64,000 nucleotides of DNA. Source: Nageia nagi. Its lineage: Eukaryota > Pinophyta. The position numbers were made by a program, and so were the translations under genes. Position 1 is the first letter of the stretch; each line of letters begins with the position of its first letter. The notes below the pieces were generated by a model that ran no database searches, was not told the DNA's origin, and saw only the letters and a program-made list of their open reading frames with translations. The stretch spans positions 75,020,001 through 75,084,000 of the forward strand of contig JBITNC010000001.1 of assembly GCA_050084985.1 (NCBI GenBank). Direction: 5' to 3'. This document shows positions 55,934 to 64,000 of the stretch, piece by piece.

Positions 55934-57000
55934 TGAACTGATTTCCCTTCTTGAAAAAATAATTGAATGGACTTGTTTTATCTGGTAATTAAGCCATGAA
56001 CCTCTTAACTACTTGTAACTTCTGTTGAAGACTTATAAGCTATCTAATGTTTCTTGGTGGAGGCATATCCATTATAAATTTGACCTTTTTAGGAACTATC
56101 TCTATGCCTCTTCTAGATATAATGTAACTAAGCAACTTACCACTATATACCCCAAAAATAAAATTCTAAGTGATTTTCCTTATTAGTTGATTTAGCAAGA
56201 ATATAATCAACATAAACTTCAACTAATTTATGAATAACGTCATAAAACATAGTCACTATTTTTATTTGGTATGTTTCCCCTACATTTTTAAGGCCAAAGG
56301 GCATAACTACCTAACTAAATATTCCCCAAGGTGTGGTGAAGGATGTCTTATTTGGATCCTCTTTGTTGATCCTAATTTGATTACATCCTAAGAAACCATC
56401 CATGAATGATAACATCTCATGTCATGTTATAGAATCCATAATTGTGTCAATGTGTGGTAATGGAAAGTTATCCTTTGGATAAGCCTTATTTAAATCCCTA
56501 AAATCTATGCAATGTTTGATTTATCCATTTGGTTTCAAAGTTGGAATGAATGTTGGCTAAGGTTAATAATCAATGGGCTCAATGAATCCTACTTTTTGAT
56601 AGTTTTCAATCTCATTCTTGATTAGTAAAGAGTGCTTTGGATGCATTGGTGTTATTTTCTATTGCATATGCTTGGCACCTTTATGTAACACCAAATTACG
56701 AGTCATAAAGGTTGTATATAATCCTATCATGTCACTATATTCCCAAGCAAACATATCCTTAAATTTTGTTAAGAATTGATGATATATTTACTTATCTTCT
56801 TTGATGATTCCTACTCCAATTTGAATAATCTTTTTCACATCATTTGTACCAATGTTGATCTCAATAAGAGTCTCATTTAACCATGGTATCTCTTCACCAA
56901 GTTGAGAAGGGTTAGGTAATGCCCCTAATTATATTATGACATGAGAGCAAGAATGTCTCACACACACACACACATCCCTAGCTACCTAGCCTACTTTATT
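55934..57000 (-). pseudogene. Element B reverse transcriptase remnant
   Basis: On the minus strand the RT start (FLTKF and PKHSLLI-like pieces), the fingers, and VEVYVDYILA near 56218-56197 are readable. The YVDD active site has become YVDY. C-terminal blocks run to 55934, where C is inserted within the region homologous to 61975 of element A. Confidence 0.8.
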
Positions 57001-57990
57001 CATTGAAAGAAGAAGATAGGCTAGTGTAGTAAGGAAGAACCTACTATTTCCTCCATATCCTCTTAGAAATAGGCATCAAAATGATAAGCATCCTTGCCTT
57101 ATCTCTTAGGATGGAATGATTTGAACTCTAATCATGCCCCTAGTTTCTTCAAGAGTGCATCATTGATTTTGAATACATCAGTAGACCTAGAAACTATCTT
57201 GTCATGCATGGGGTAAGAGAAATCATGATCTCTTTCCTCAACATAGGAACTAAGGTTAGCATAGGCATGGATATTAACTCTAACATTGGCCTTATTTAGA
57301 TATTTTCTCTTGATTTTTGATGCTAACTCAACCATATTGACTAACTATAATTTTGATTCTACTTTGGAATTTTCATCACTATTATATGACATCAAATTTA
57401 TTTGATTTTTCTTCTTTATCCTTAGGCCAATTTTGCCTTCATTCAACTCAAACATCTTTGCAGGTAACTCTTTAATACCCTATTCATTTTTGCCAAGGAA
57501 TTTACCTTTTTACCTTCTAGATTCCATGTATTGTGGTATTAATGATGCATGATATCTTATTTATCTTATCTTCTTATTGATCTTAACATAGGATACCATC
57601 TTTTTAGTGTCTATATCTAAATCTAAATCTAATTCGAAAGTGTAAGTATTATACAATATCATCTTGATATCATCCTCTTCTGATTCTAATTAATCATGAC
57701 TACATTTGCAACAATGAGGATAGCATGGGAGTTGAGGTGAGCATGGCCATTGATGTTGGTACAAATGCTATTTATCCTTGGTTTTTTTATGTTTTCCTAG
57801 TTGTATTATATCTTCTTTGATGACCTTATAGCTAACTATATATGTTTTCACACATATCAATTTGTACAACTACATTGAATCACTATCTTCATCTTCCTCA
57901 CTATCTTCATCATTTTTCTCATTGATTTCAACATTTCTACATGGAACTATAGTGTTCCCAACTTGTGCAATCATTTTTTGGATTTTCTTA
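57001..57990 (-). pseudogene. Element B protease-RT linker
   Basis: The open frame 57335-57132 (MVELASKIKRKYLNKANVRV...KMHDKIVSRSTDVFKINDALLKKLGA in outline) is the homologue of A's 24101-24360 frame. At 56970-57000 it holds the uninterrupted sequence of the site where B was inserted in A. Confidence 0.75.
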
Positions 57991-57999
57991 CATTACTTC

Positions 58000-58560
58000 C
58001 ACTACATATTCCTATATATCATGGTTAAATTTAATCAATCTATGTAATGTAGATGGTACACACCTCATGGGATGTATCCATGGTCTCCTAAGAATAATTT
58101 CATAAGGAAGCTTTTTATCTAGCACATAAGTTATAACTTCCATTATCTTTGGTGCCAACTAAATAGGCAACATGATATGTCTAGTATACGCTTTACTATC
58201 ACTATCATAACATGTGATCTTGTACTTCTTTCATACAAATTTTGGCATCAACTTATCACAAATTTCTTTAGGAATTCAATGGAGAAAATATTCAAACTTG
58301 CACCACCATCTACAAATGCATGTTTGACTATTTTTCTAGTAACTTTACACATATATGGATTGGAAAGCATTTATCAATGATATCATCACTAGGTTAATGT
58401 GATAGCATTCTTGAAACAACCAATCATTCCTACCAATGAACTAGTAGAAATATTTGTATCAACATCAATACCATTAAGTATCTCAAACAATGCTAGTCTA
58501 TGCTCTTAAAATGTTTCAAATAATTCAAGCAAATTGATTTTAGCATTTGTATTTATAATA
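58000..58560 (-). pseudogene. Element B protease remnant
   Basis: On the minus strand HAFVDGGASLNIFSI-like sequence (active-site block, about 58330-58285) and LGDHGYIP (about 58095-58070) align with A's protease. The frame is broken several times. Confidence 0.75.
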
Positions 58561-58639
58561 TTTTATGAAATATTCTTTTTAAATTTATCTTTTCTCTTTT
58601 CCTTGAGAGAAGATTTTGGAGGTACCTCTTTTGTGTCAG

Positions 58640-59860
58640 AAATTGGGTTAGGAATATCTTGCTTTGATCTTATGGCTACATTGCATGTTTGATTCAAATT
58701 TGAACTACATTTGAATTTACTTTTACATTGAATTCATCATAAAACTCAGTAGGTTCACCATTATCATCATAGATGATCATATTCATCATATTGATAGAAG
58801 TTAGGTCCTAAGTTTTTACTTTTAGCACATCATTTTCATATCAAATTGTACCACTATCTAATAATTATTTTAAATTCTTTCTCAAAATATAACATGTTGT
58901 ATTATGCCACTTGATTTGATGATACCAACTAGGCTTTTCATTATTAGGTCCATATTCTTTTCCTTGAATTCAGTTAACTAAACCCTTCTCTAGACATTCT
59001 TAAAATAATTGATTGAGCTTTATAGGTAATGGATACATGTCTCTAGCTAATTTTCTATATTTAAGCTTATCTTTGTGGGATGATTCAATTGCATTAACTA
59101 AAATACCACCCTTTTGTTATAGGGCTTCCTCTCATTATCTTTGTTGGAGGATGATAATGTATACTTAAGCAAATTGAACCTTAATAAGAAATTCTCTTTC
59201 TCAATAAACAAATGAACCATATGTATAAAGAAACCATTAACATGATCAAGCCCTTTTTCACCAAGAAAAGGATGAATATTTTCAAGGAATACCTTTGCAA
59301 TGACTATTGTTTGAATCTAGGAGACAACTTATCCAACATCTTTGTTTGGCCTTGCTTGTAATGGATCAAATATGTTAAATCAAATGGTTTCTTCACATTA
59401 CATCTGAAGTGAGCCTTGAAATAATCCTTCAATTGTTGATATGATGTTATAGAACCTAGTTCCAAACTATGAAACCACTTGTGAGCTTCATCGCTTAAAC
59501 TCATAGGAAAATAATTTGCTTTCAAATATCATAAACCCATATTTAAGCTCCATATGTATTCAAAATCCTAAATATGAGTGATAGGATTGATCTCACCATT
59601 GAAATTTTCAAATTTAGGATCATTTTATATAGCAACAAGAAGTGTATTTCGAATCTCCATGCTCAAGGGGTTACCTTAATTTTCTATTTATCTATGCAAA
59701 CTTTGAATTTGCTCTTGAGTTGTGCAACCTAAGATTGAATATGTTTAAAATTTTCATTGGTGAAGGTTTCTAAATTGGATTCATGATTTTTAGCATTCAT
59801 GATACTATTAGAATTAGCATTGATGGTAGTGTCCATGCTGATGTGCATGTCTACACTAGT
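58640..59860 (-). pseudogene. Element B gag remnant
   Basis: The open frame 59525-59304 contains SLSDEAHKWFHSLELGSITSYQQLKDYFKAHF, better preserved than in A. Zinc-knuckle-like sequence with WYHQIKW lies near 58940-58900. Upstream, IDPITHI and FEY-like pieces lie near 59620-59540. Confidence 0.82.
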
Positions 59861-60108
59861 CTAAGTGATGATCTAGATTGTCAGTGTAGATGATTTTACA
59901 ATGAGAGATTGAAAACTAGGCACTACCATCAATTTGAGCTAGACTTTGAGAATTATGTTCACCATTTCTATCATACTCATAGAATCATTGATCAAATGTA
60001 ACAAAGAAGCCTAGGGTTCTTGATGTAAAAATATGGGTAGGTTCGATAGCACTTATATTCTAACCCTAATTAAGAGAAAAAAATGATATAAAATATGGGT
60101 GCTAATAT

Positions 60109-60880
60109 GTTGATATGTGTTTTAGTATCACCTAGGGTTTTACTCTAGATAAACCAAAATGCACATAAATATTTATTATATGATTTATCTAAGGTAATTA
60201 ACCTAAATAAGCATACATTAATAAGGGAATACAATAGTGCAGTAATAGAATAATAAAATTACATTAATGTTAAGATGTAAAATGAGCTACATGCACTAGA
60301 GAGAAAGGAATCAAGTGAAAGATAAATACTTGTATGTCCTTACCTATTTCAAGGTCAAGGATATGACAAACAAACTTATCAAAGAGTAGTGACCATGTTG
60401 TACAAACCCAAAGATCAACTACATAAGAAACACCAGTGCAAGTGATAGTCTTTGAGAGCTTAGTGTGGATATAAACATCAGCATGAGCATGAATGTTCTT
60501 GAAGAATGAGGTTCGCCAATAAGGATTGATGATAGTAGAGATGATGACATGTCAAATAAAGCATATAATTATTGAGGTGAATAACATATATTCACTTAAG
60601 TGATAACAAGATTCTAATCTCAATAGGTGGCATTTAGAAACACCCAAGTGTAGGTCATCAGCTATCAATATGTAATCTTGATATGCTTTCCCAAGGTTAG
60701 AGTTACTTACATTTTTATCAATCATGATTCACTATTTGGCCCCTTGAATATTATTTCAATTCATCTTAGTGTATCTAACATAAAATATAAGAACACAACT
60801 TGAGAAATATATGATAATAAGGTAAAATAAGTTACACCTAAGTGGGATCATGTTAAGGGGACAACTTTTAGGTGTCAACA
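60109..60880 (-). repeat. Element B 5' LTR
   Basis: On + it runs from TGTTGATATGTG to GGTGTCAACA (772 bp), partner of 24513-25304. TSD CTAGG follows at 60881-60885 and then element A resumes at TAGCTAGGGG. Confidence 0.94.
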
Positions 60881-60885
60881 CTAGG

Positions 60886-61930
60886 TAGCTAGGGGTGTGT
60901 GTGTGCATGACATTCCTTCTCACATGTCATAACAAGATTAGATGCATTGCTTAACCTTTCTCAACCTAGTGGTGAGATACCATGGTTAAATGAACCTCTT
61001 ATTAAGATAAACATTGGTAAAGAATAGGTTCTAAAGATTGTTCAAATTAGAATAGGAATCATTGGGGAAGATAAACAAATGTATCATCAGTTCTTGACAA
61101 GATTCAAGGACATGTTTTCTTATAAATACAATGATATGACATAATTAGATCTAGTCTTTGTGAATCACACTTTGGTAGTACAAGAAGCTACCAAGCTTGT
61201 ATAGTAGAAAAGAAGACCAATACATCCAAAGCACTCTTTGTTAGTCAAGAAGGAGATTGAAAAATATCACAAGGCATAATTCATTAAGCCCATTAATTAT
61301 TCACCTTGGTTAACCAATATTATTTTAGATCTAAAACCAAATGGAGAAATCAGATATTGTACAAATTTTAGGAATTTGAAAAGGCTTTTCCAAAGGATAA
61401 TTTTCCTTTACCACACATTGACATAATTATGGATTCTATAGTAGGATACAAAATGTTATCATTCATGGATGGCTTCTTTGGATATAATTAGATTAGAAAG
61501 GATCAACATAAGATTGCATTCACTACAACTTGGGAAAAATTTATTATGTATTCATGTCATTTTTACTCAAAAATATAGGGGCAACATACCAATGAGAAAT
61601 GGTAACTATGTTTCATGACCTTATTCATAAATCAGTTGTTTTTTATGTTGATGATATTCTTGTTAAATATAATAAGAAGTAAAATCACTTAGAGGATTTA
61701 AGATTCATTCTTAAAAGAATTAGATAATTTAACTTAAAGCTAAATCCTAAGAAGTGTGTTTTTAGGGCATATAATGGCAAGTTGCTTGGTTACATTGTAT
61801 CTAGAAGAGGCATAGAGATAGACCTTAAAAAGGTTAAATCTATAATGGATATTCCTCCACCAAAAAACATTCTACAACTTGGAAGTCTTAAAGGAAAATT
61901 ACAACCAATTAACTAATTCATGGTTTAGTT
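60886..61930 (+). pseudogene. Element A reverse transcriptase remnant
   Basis: It continues A after B. PWLNEPLIKINIG leads into SLLVKKEIEKYHKA*FIKPINYSPW, PNGEIRYCTNFRNL, and in another frame MLSFMDGFFGYNQIRKDQHK. FYVDDILV with intact catalytic Asp pair is at 61640. LNPKKCVFRAYNGKLLGYIV near 61743-61800 and IMDIPPPKNILQLGSLKGKL end the domain. Confidence 0.88.
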
Positions 61931-61949
61931 AATAAATATAATAGCTCCA

Positions 61950-62450
61950 TTCTCTTACTTCATCAAGAAGGGGAATCAGTTCATATGGACAAAACAGTGT
62001 CAAAAGGCATTTGAAGATATCAAGAGTTACTTACTTAACCCTCCCATTTTGTAGCTAGTTGATCATACCAACCCCTATACTTTTACATCTCAACTATATC
62101 CAATGCTATTCAGATAGTCTTTGTACAACTTGATAATGAAAATAGGGAAAGGGTTGTATACTATTTTCAAAAATAGTACAGAATGTAATAATCAACTACA
62201 CATCAATTGAGTAGTTGTGTAATGCCATAGTCTACACAACATAAAAATTGAGGTACTACATGATCATAAAAACTACCTTCATTATGGATCAAGATAATCC
62301 ACTAAGGTATTTGTTATCAAAACCATAGTTGCAAGGAAGACTAGCCAAATAGATAATAGAACTATAAGAGTTTGATCTTATTTATGCACACCAAAAAGTA
62401 GTCAAGGGAAGGGTTATAACTGATATGCTTGCAATAGCATCATATGATGA
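61950..62450 (+). pseudogene. Element A Ty3-type RNase H remnant
   Basis: FIWTKQCQKAFEDIKSYLLNPP near 61978-62045 is the start, followed by degraded pieces with LDNENRERVVYYF near 62130. At 61975-62000 it keeps the uninterrupted sequence corresponding to C's insertion site in B. Confidence 0.75.
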
Positions 62451-62489
62451 AAATAGTAACAATAATGAGCTTGTGACATTAGTTGAGTA

Positions 62490-62800
62490 ATGTGAGGATA
62501 AGACATGGACACTATTCTTTGATGGCTCCAAATATTTGCAAGGGGTTGGGGTAGAAATCGTGCTAGTATCATTTGAAAGTGGTATAATTCCTATGGTTTA
62601 CAAATTAAATTTTAAGTGCATGAACAACATGGCTAACTATGAGGCTTTAGGATTGGTATTAAAGGCAACAATCAATATTGGAATCAATTGGTTGAAAGTT
62701 TATGGTGACTCTTAGCTTGTCATCAATAAAATCATTAATATCTATAGTATAAAAGATGAAAAATTATAGCAATATAAGGACCTAGCAGCTGCAATGGTTC
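62490..62800 (+). pseudogene. Element A archaeal-type RNase H remnant
   Basis: WTLFFDGSKYLQGVGVEIVLV (first Asp) lies near 62508-62570. KLNFKCMNNMANYEALGLVLKA (Glu) lies near 62606-62665. INWLKVYGDS*LVINKI (Asp) lies near 62685-62730. This is the canonical extra RNase H of Tat elements in the canonical place, between gRH and integrase. Confidence 0.86.
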
Positions 62801-63084
62801 AAAGGTACATCACACATTTTCAATTTGAAAACATTTCAAGGAATAATAATATATTTTTAGATGTTATGCATAATGTTTCTTCATTAACACCTATTTCAAT
62901 CGAAGATGAGGAAACCATGATCAAAATCAACAACCTTAGATATTGTTCTTTTCTAAATGATGATGAATTTCAAGGATTATTCAAAAGAGAACCATTCATA
63001 TGTGTTATCACCCCATTGCATGCATGGTATGCTAACATCTACAATTATCTTGAGCAAGGAAAGATCCCATATTCATGTTAGTCC

Positions 63085-64000
63085 AAGTTCCTTAAATGAA
63101 GGCAAAAACACATGGCTACAAGGTATATCATTATTAGTGATATTATTTACAAAAGGTCATTTGATGGTACTTTTCTTATACGTCTAAATTAAATTGAAGC
63201 AAATAAGGCTATGGAATAATTACATGATAGCATAAATGAAGGTCATTTCAATGGTAAAGCCATATATCATAAGCTCTTGAGACTAGGTTATTATTTGCCA
63301 TATATGAAAAAGGATTGCATTTTACATGTTTAGAAATGTGAAAAGTGTTAAAAAGCATGGTAACTTGAAACAATCTCCTTCAAGTGAATTAGCCACAATG
63401 ATATCTCCTTAGCATTTTGCTATTTAAGCCTTAGATTTAATTGGAGTTATCAATCTCAAATCTAGTGAGGGATACAAATTCATCCTAGTTGCTATAGAAT
63501 ACTTCATAAAATGGGATGAAGTTGTACCTTTGAGATCCTCTAAAGGGTCTCAAATTAAGAAATTTATAACTAAAAATATAATAGTTAGATTTGGGATTCC
63601 ATCTCATGTCATCATGGATAACAAAAATAACTTTAGAAGCAAACAACTCAAGTAATTTTGTAAAAGTTTCAAGATCAAGAAAAGGTTCTCATCAACCTAC
63701 TATCCATAAGGTAATGGATAAGTAGAAGTAACTAATAAGATAATTATTAACATTTTATGCAAGATAGTTAAGAAAAATCACAAATATTGGCATTCATAGC
63801 TCATATATACATTATGAGCATATAGAATAAGCATCATATTAGCTACAGGTTGCACTCCATTTTCATTGGTCTATGGATATAAGGTAGTATTACCATTGGA
63901 GGTAGAAATACCATCATTAAGGGTGTCTCTATAAGGCATCATTGATTGGAAAGAACAACAAAAATCAAGACTAAGGAAACTAGAAGTATAAGATGAAAAG
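63085..64000 (+). pseudogene. Element A integrase remnant, runs off the window
   Basis: Zinc-binding part: HDSINEGHFNGKAIYHK near 63220-63270 and HV*KCEKC near 63325-63350. Core: ALDLIGVINLKSSEGYKF (Asp, near 63430), FGIPSHVIMDNKNNF (Asp, near 63590) and NG*VEVTNKIIINIL (Glu, near 63715). PFSLVYGYKVVLPLEVEIPS near 63860-63915 is the C-terminal side. All three catalytic residues are present, but several TAG codons break the frame. Confidence 0.86.

Larger units (their letters stand above)
24513..60880 (-). mobile_element. Element B: Tat-type Ty3/gypsy retrotransposon inserted in element A, split by element C
   Basis: Both LTRs (24513-25304 and 60109-60880) are in minus orientation, flanked by the perfect 5-bp TSD CTAGG (24508-24512 and 60881-60885). 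Without C the element is about 9.5 kb, normal for Tat. Minus-strand order is 5' LTR, gag, PR, linker, RT (55934-57000), then past C gRH, aRNH, IN, a 1.4-kb 3' noncoding part and the 3' LTR. B belongs to the same family as A, so A and B show each other's uninterrupted sequence. By eye the two LTRs differ at roughly 15% of positions, so it is old. Confidence 0.95.
20561..64000 (+). mobile_element. Element A: Tat-type Ty3/gypsy retrotransposon, split by element B, 3' end outside window
   Basis: A consists of 20561-24512 (5' LTR, gag, protease) and 60886-64000 (RT, two RNase H domains, integrase), interrupted by B. It was inserted in a CACTA transposase remnant; the expected TSD partner of ATCAT (20556-20560) lies outside. 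Order gag-PR-RT-gRH-aRNH-IN is that of Tat lineage elements, and SGY/FGYNQI in RT also fits that lineage. The LTR is homologous to B's. Every frame is broken, so the copy is dead. Element A reads on + while B reads on -, which makes the A and B LTRs a ~0.8-kb inverted pair at 20.6 and 24.5 kb. Confidence 0.92.

Noticed and set aside
56962-56976. (CA)n tract, and (GT)n at about 60896-60906
   Set aside because: A microsatellite shared by A and B at the same position in the protease-RT linker; it is ancestral family sequence, not a new feature.

Overview
The window looks like heterochromatic nuclear DNA of a land plant, most probably a gymnosperm or another large-genome seed plant. The pointers are strong A+T richness, plant-type (TTTAGGG) telomere-like repeats, a plant PPR pseudogene, and very old, nested Ty3/gypsy LTR retrotransposons of the Tat and chromovirus lineages. 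The organism call is inference. I see no intact host gene, no tRNA or rRNA gene and no CRISPR array. Nearly every reading frame is broken, mostly by TAG/TAA at positions where the family has Gln or Trp. Coordinates of domains inside decayed elements are approximate. LTR ends and target-site duplications (TSDs) were read base by base.

Left part (1-7.6 kb): an AT microsatellite (690-802), a decayed PPR gene on + (about 1.13-2.52 kb), an unrecognised decayed coiled-coil coding region on + (3.03-4.16 kb), and a hAT-like (DUF4371/ZNF862-type) transposase pseudogene on - (6.93-4.72 kb).

Middle left (7.67-19.6 kb): about 12 kb dominated by degenerate telomere-like repeats. The G-rich strand is on top from 7.67 to 13.17 kb, the C-rich strand is on top from 13.48 to 15.18 kb, and the G-rich strand returns at 18.58-19.60 kb. 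An 887-bp duplication and a ~303-bp higher-order repeat lie inside. A lone LTR related to element E (16.2-16.6 kb, -) interrupts the block. A CACTA (TNP2) transposase remnant on + borders it at 19.61-20.56 kb.

Right part (20.56-64 kb): one five-deep nest of LTR retrotransposons in strictly alternating orientation. A (+, Tat-type, starts 20561 and runs off the window) contains B (-, same family as A, 24513-60880, TSD CTAGG). B contains C (+, chromovirus-type, 29078-55928, TSD CCATA). C contains D (-, large Tat-like, 29896-50624, TSD ATATC). D contains E (+, young and non-autonomous, 32068-38296, TSD GATAG). Removing the insertions rejoins every split polyprotein, and A and B serve as each other's uninterrupted reference.

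The most novel material is in D and E. D, about 14.5 kb without E, has an extra RNase H between protease and RT rather than after RT. It also carries a long extra ORF (about 1,200 codons, NLS-like cluster and coiled coil) between integrase and 3' LTR. E keeps both LTRs, PBS, PPT and a nearly open gag-protease frame, but has lost the RT core, RNase H and integrase. E also carries eleven copies of a CG-rich palindromic motif spread over LTRs, coding region and 3' region.
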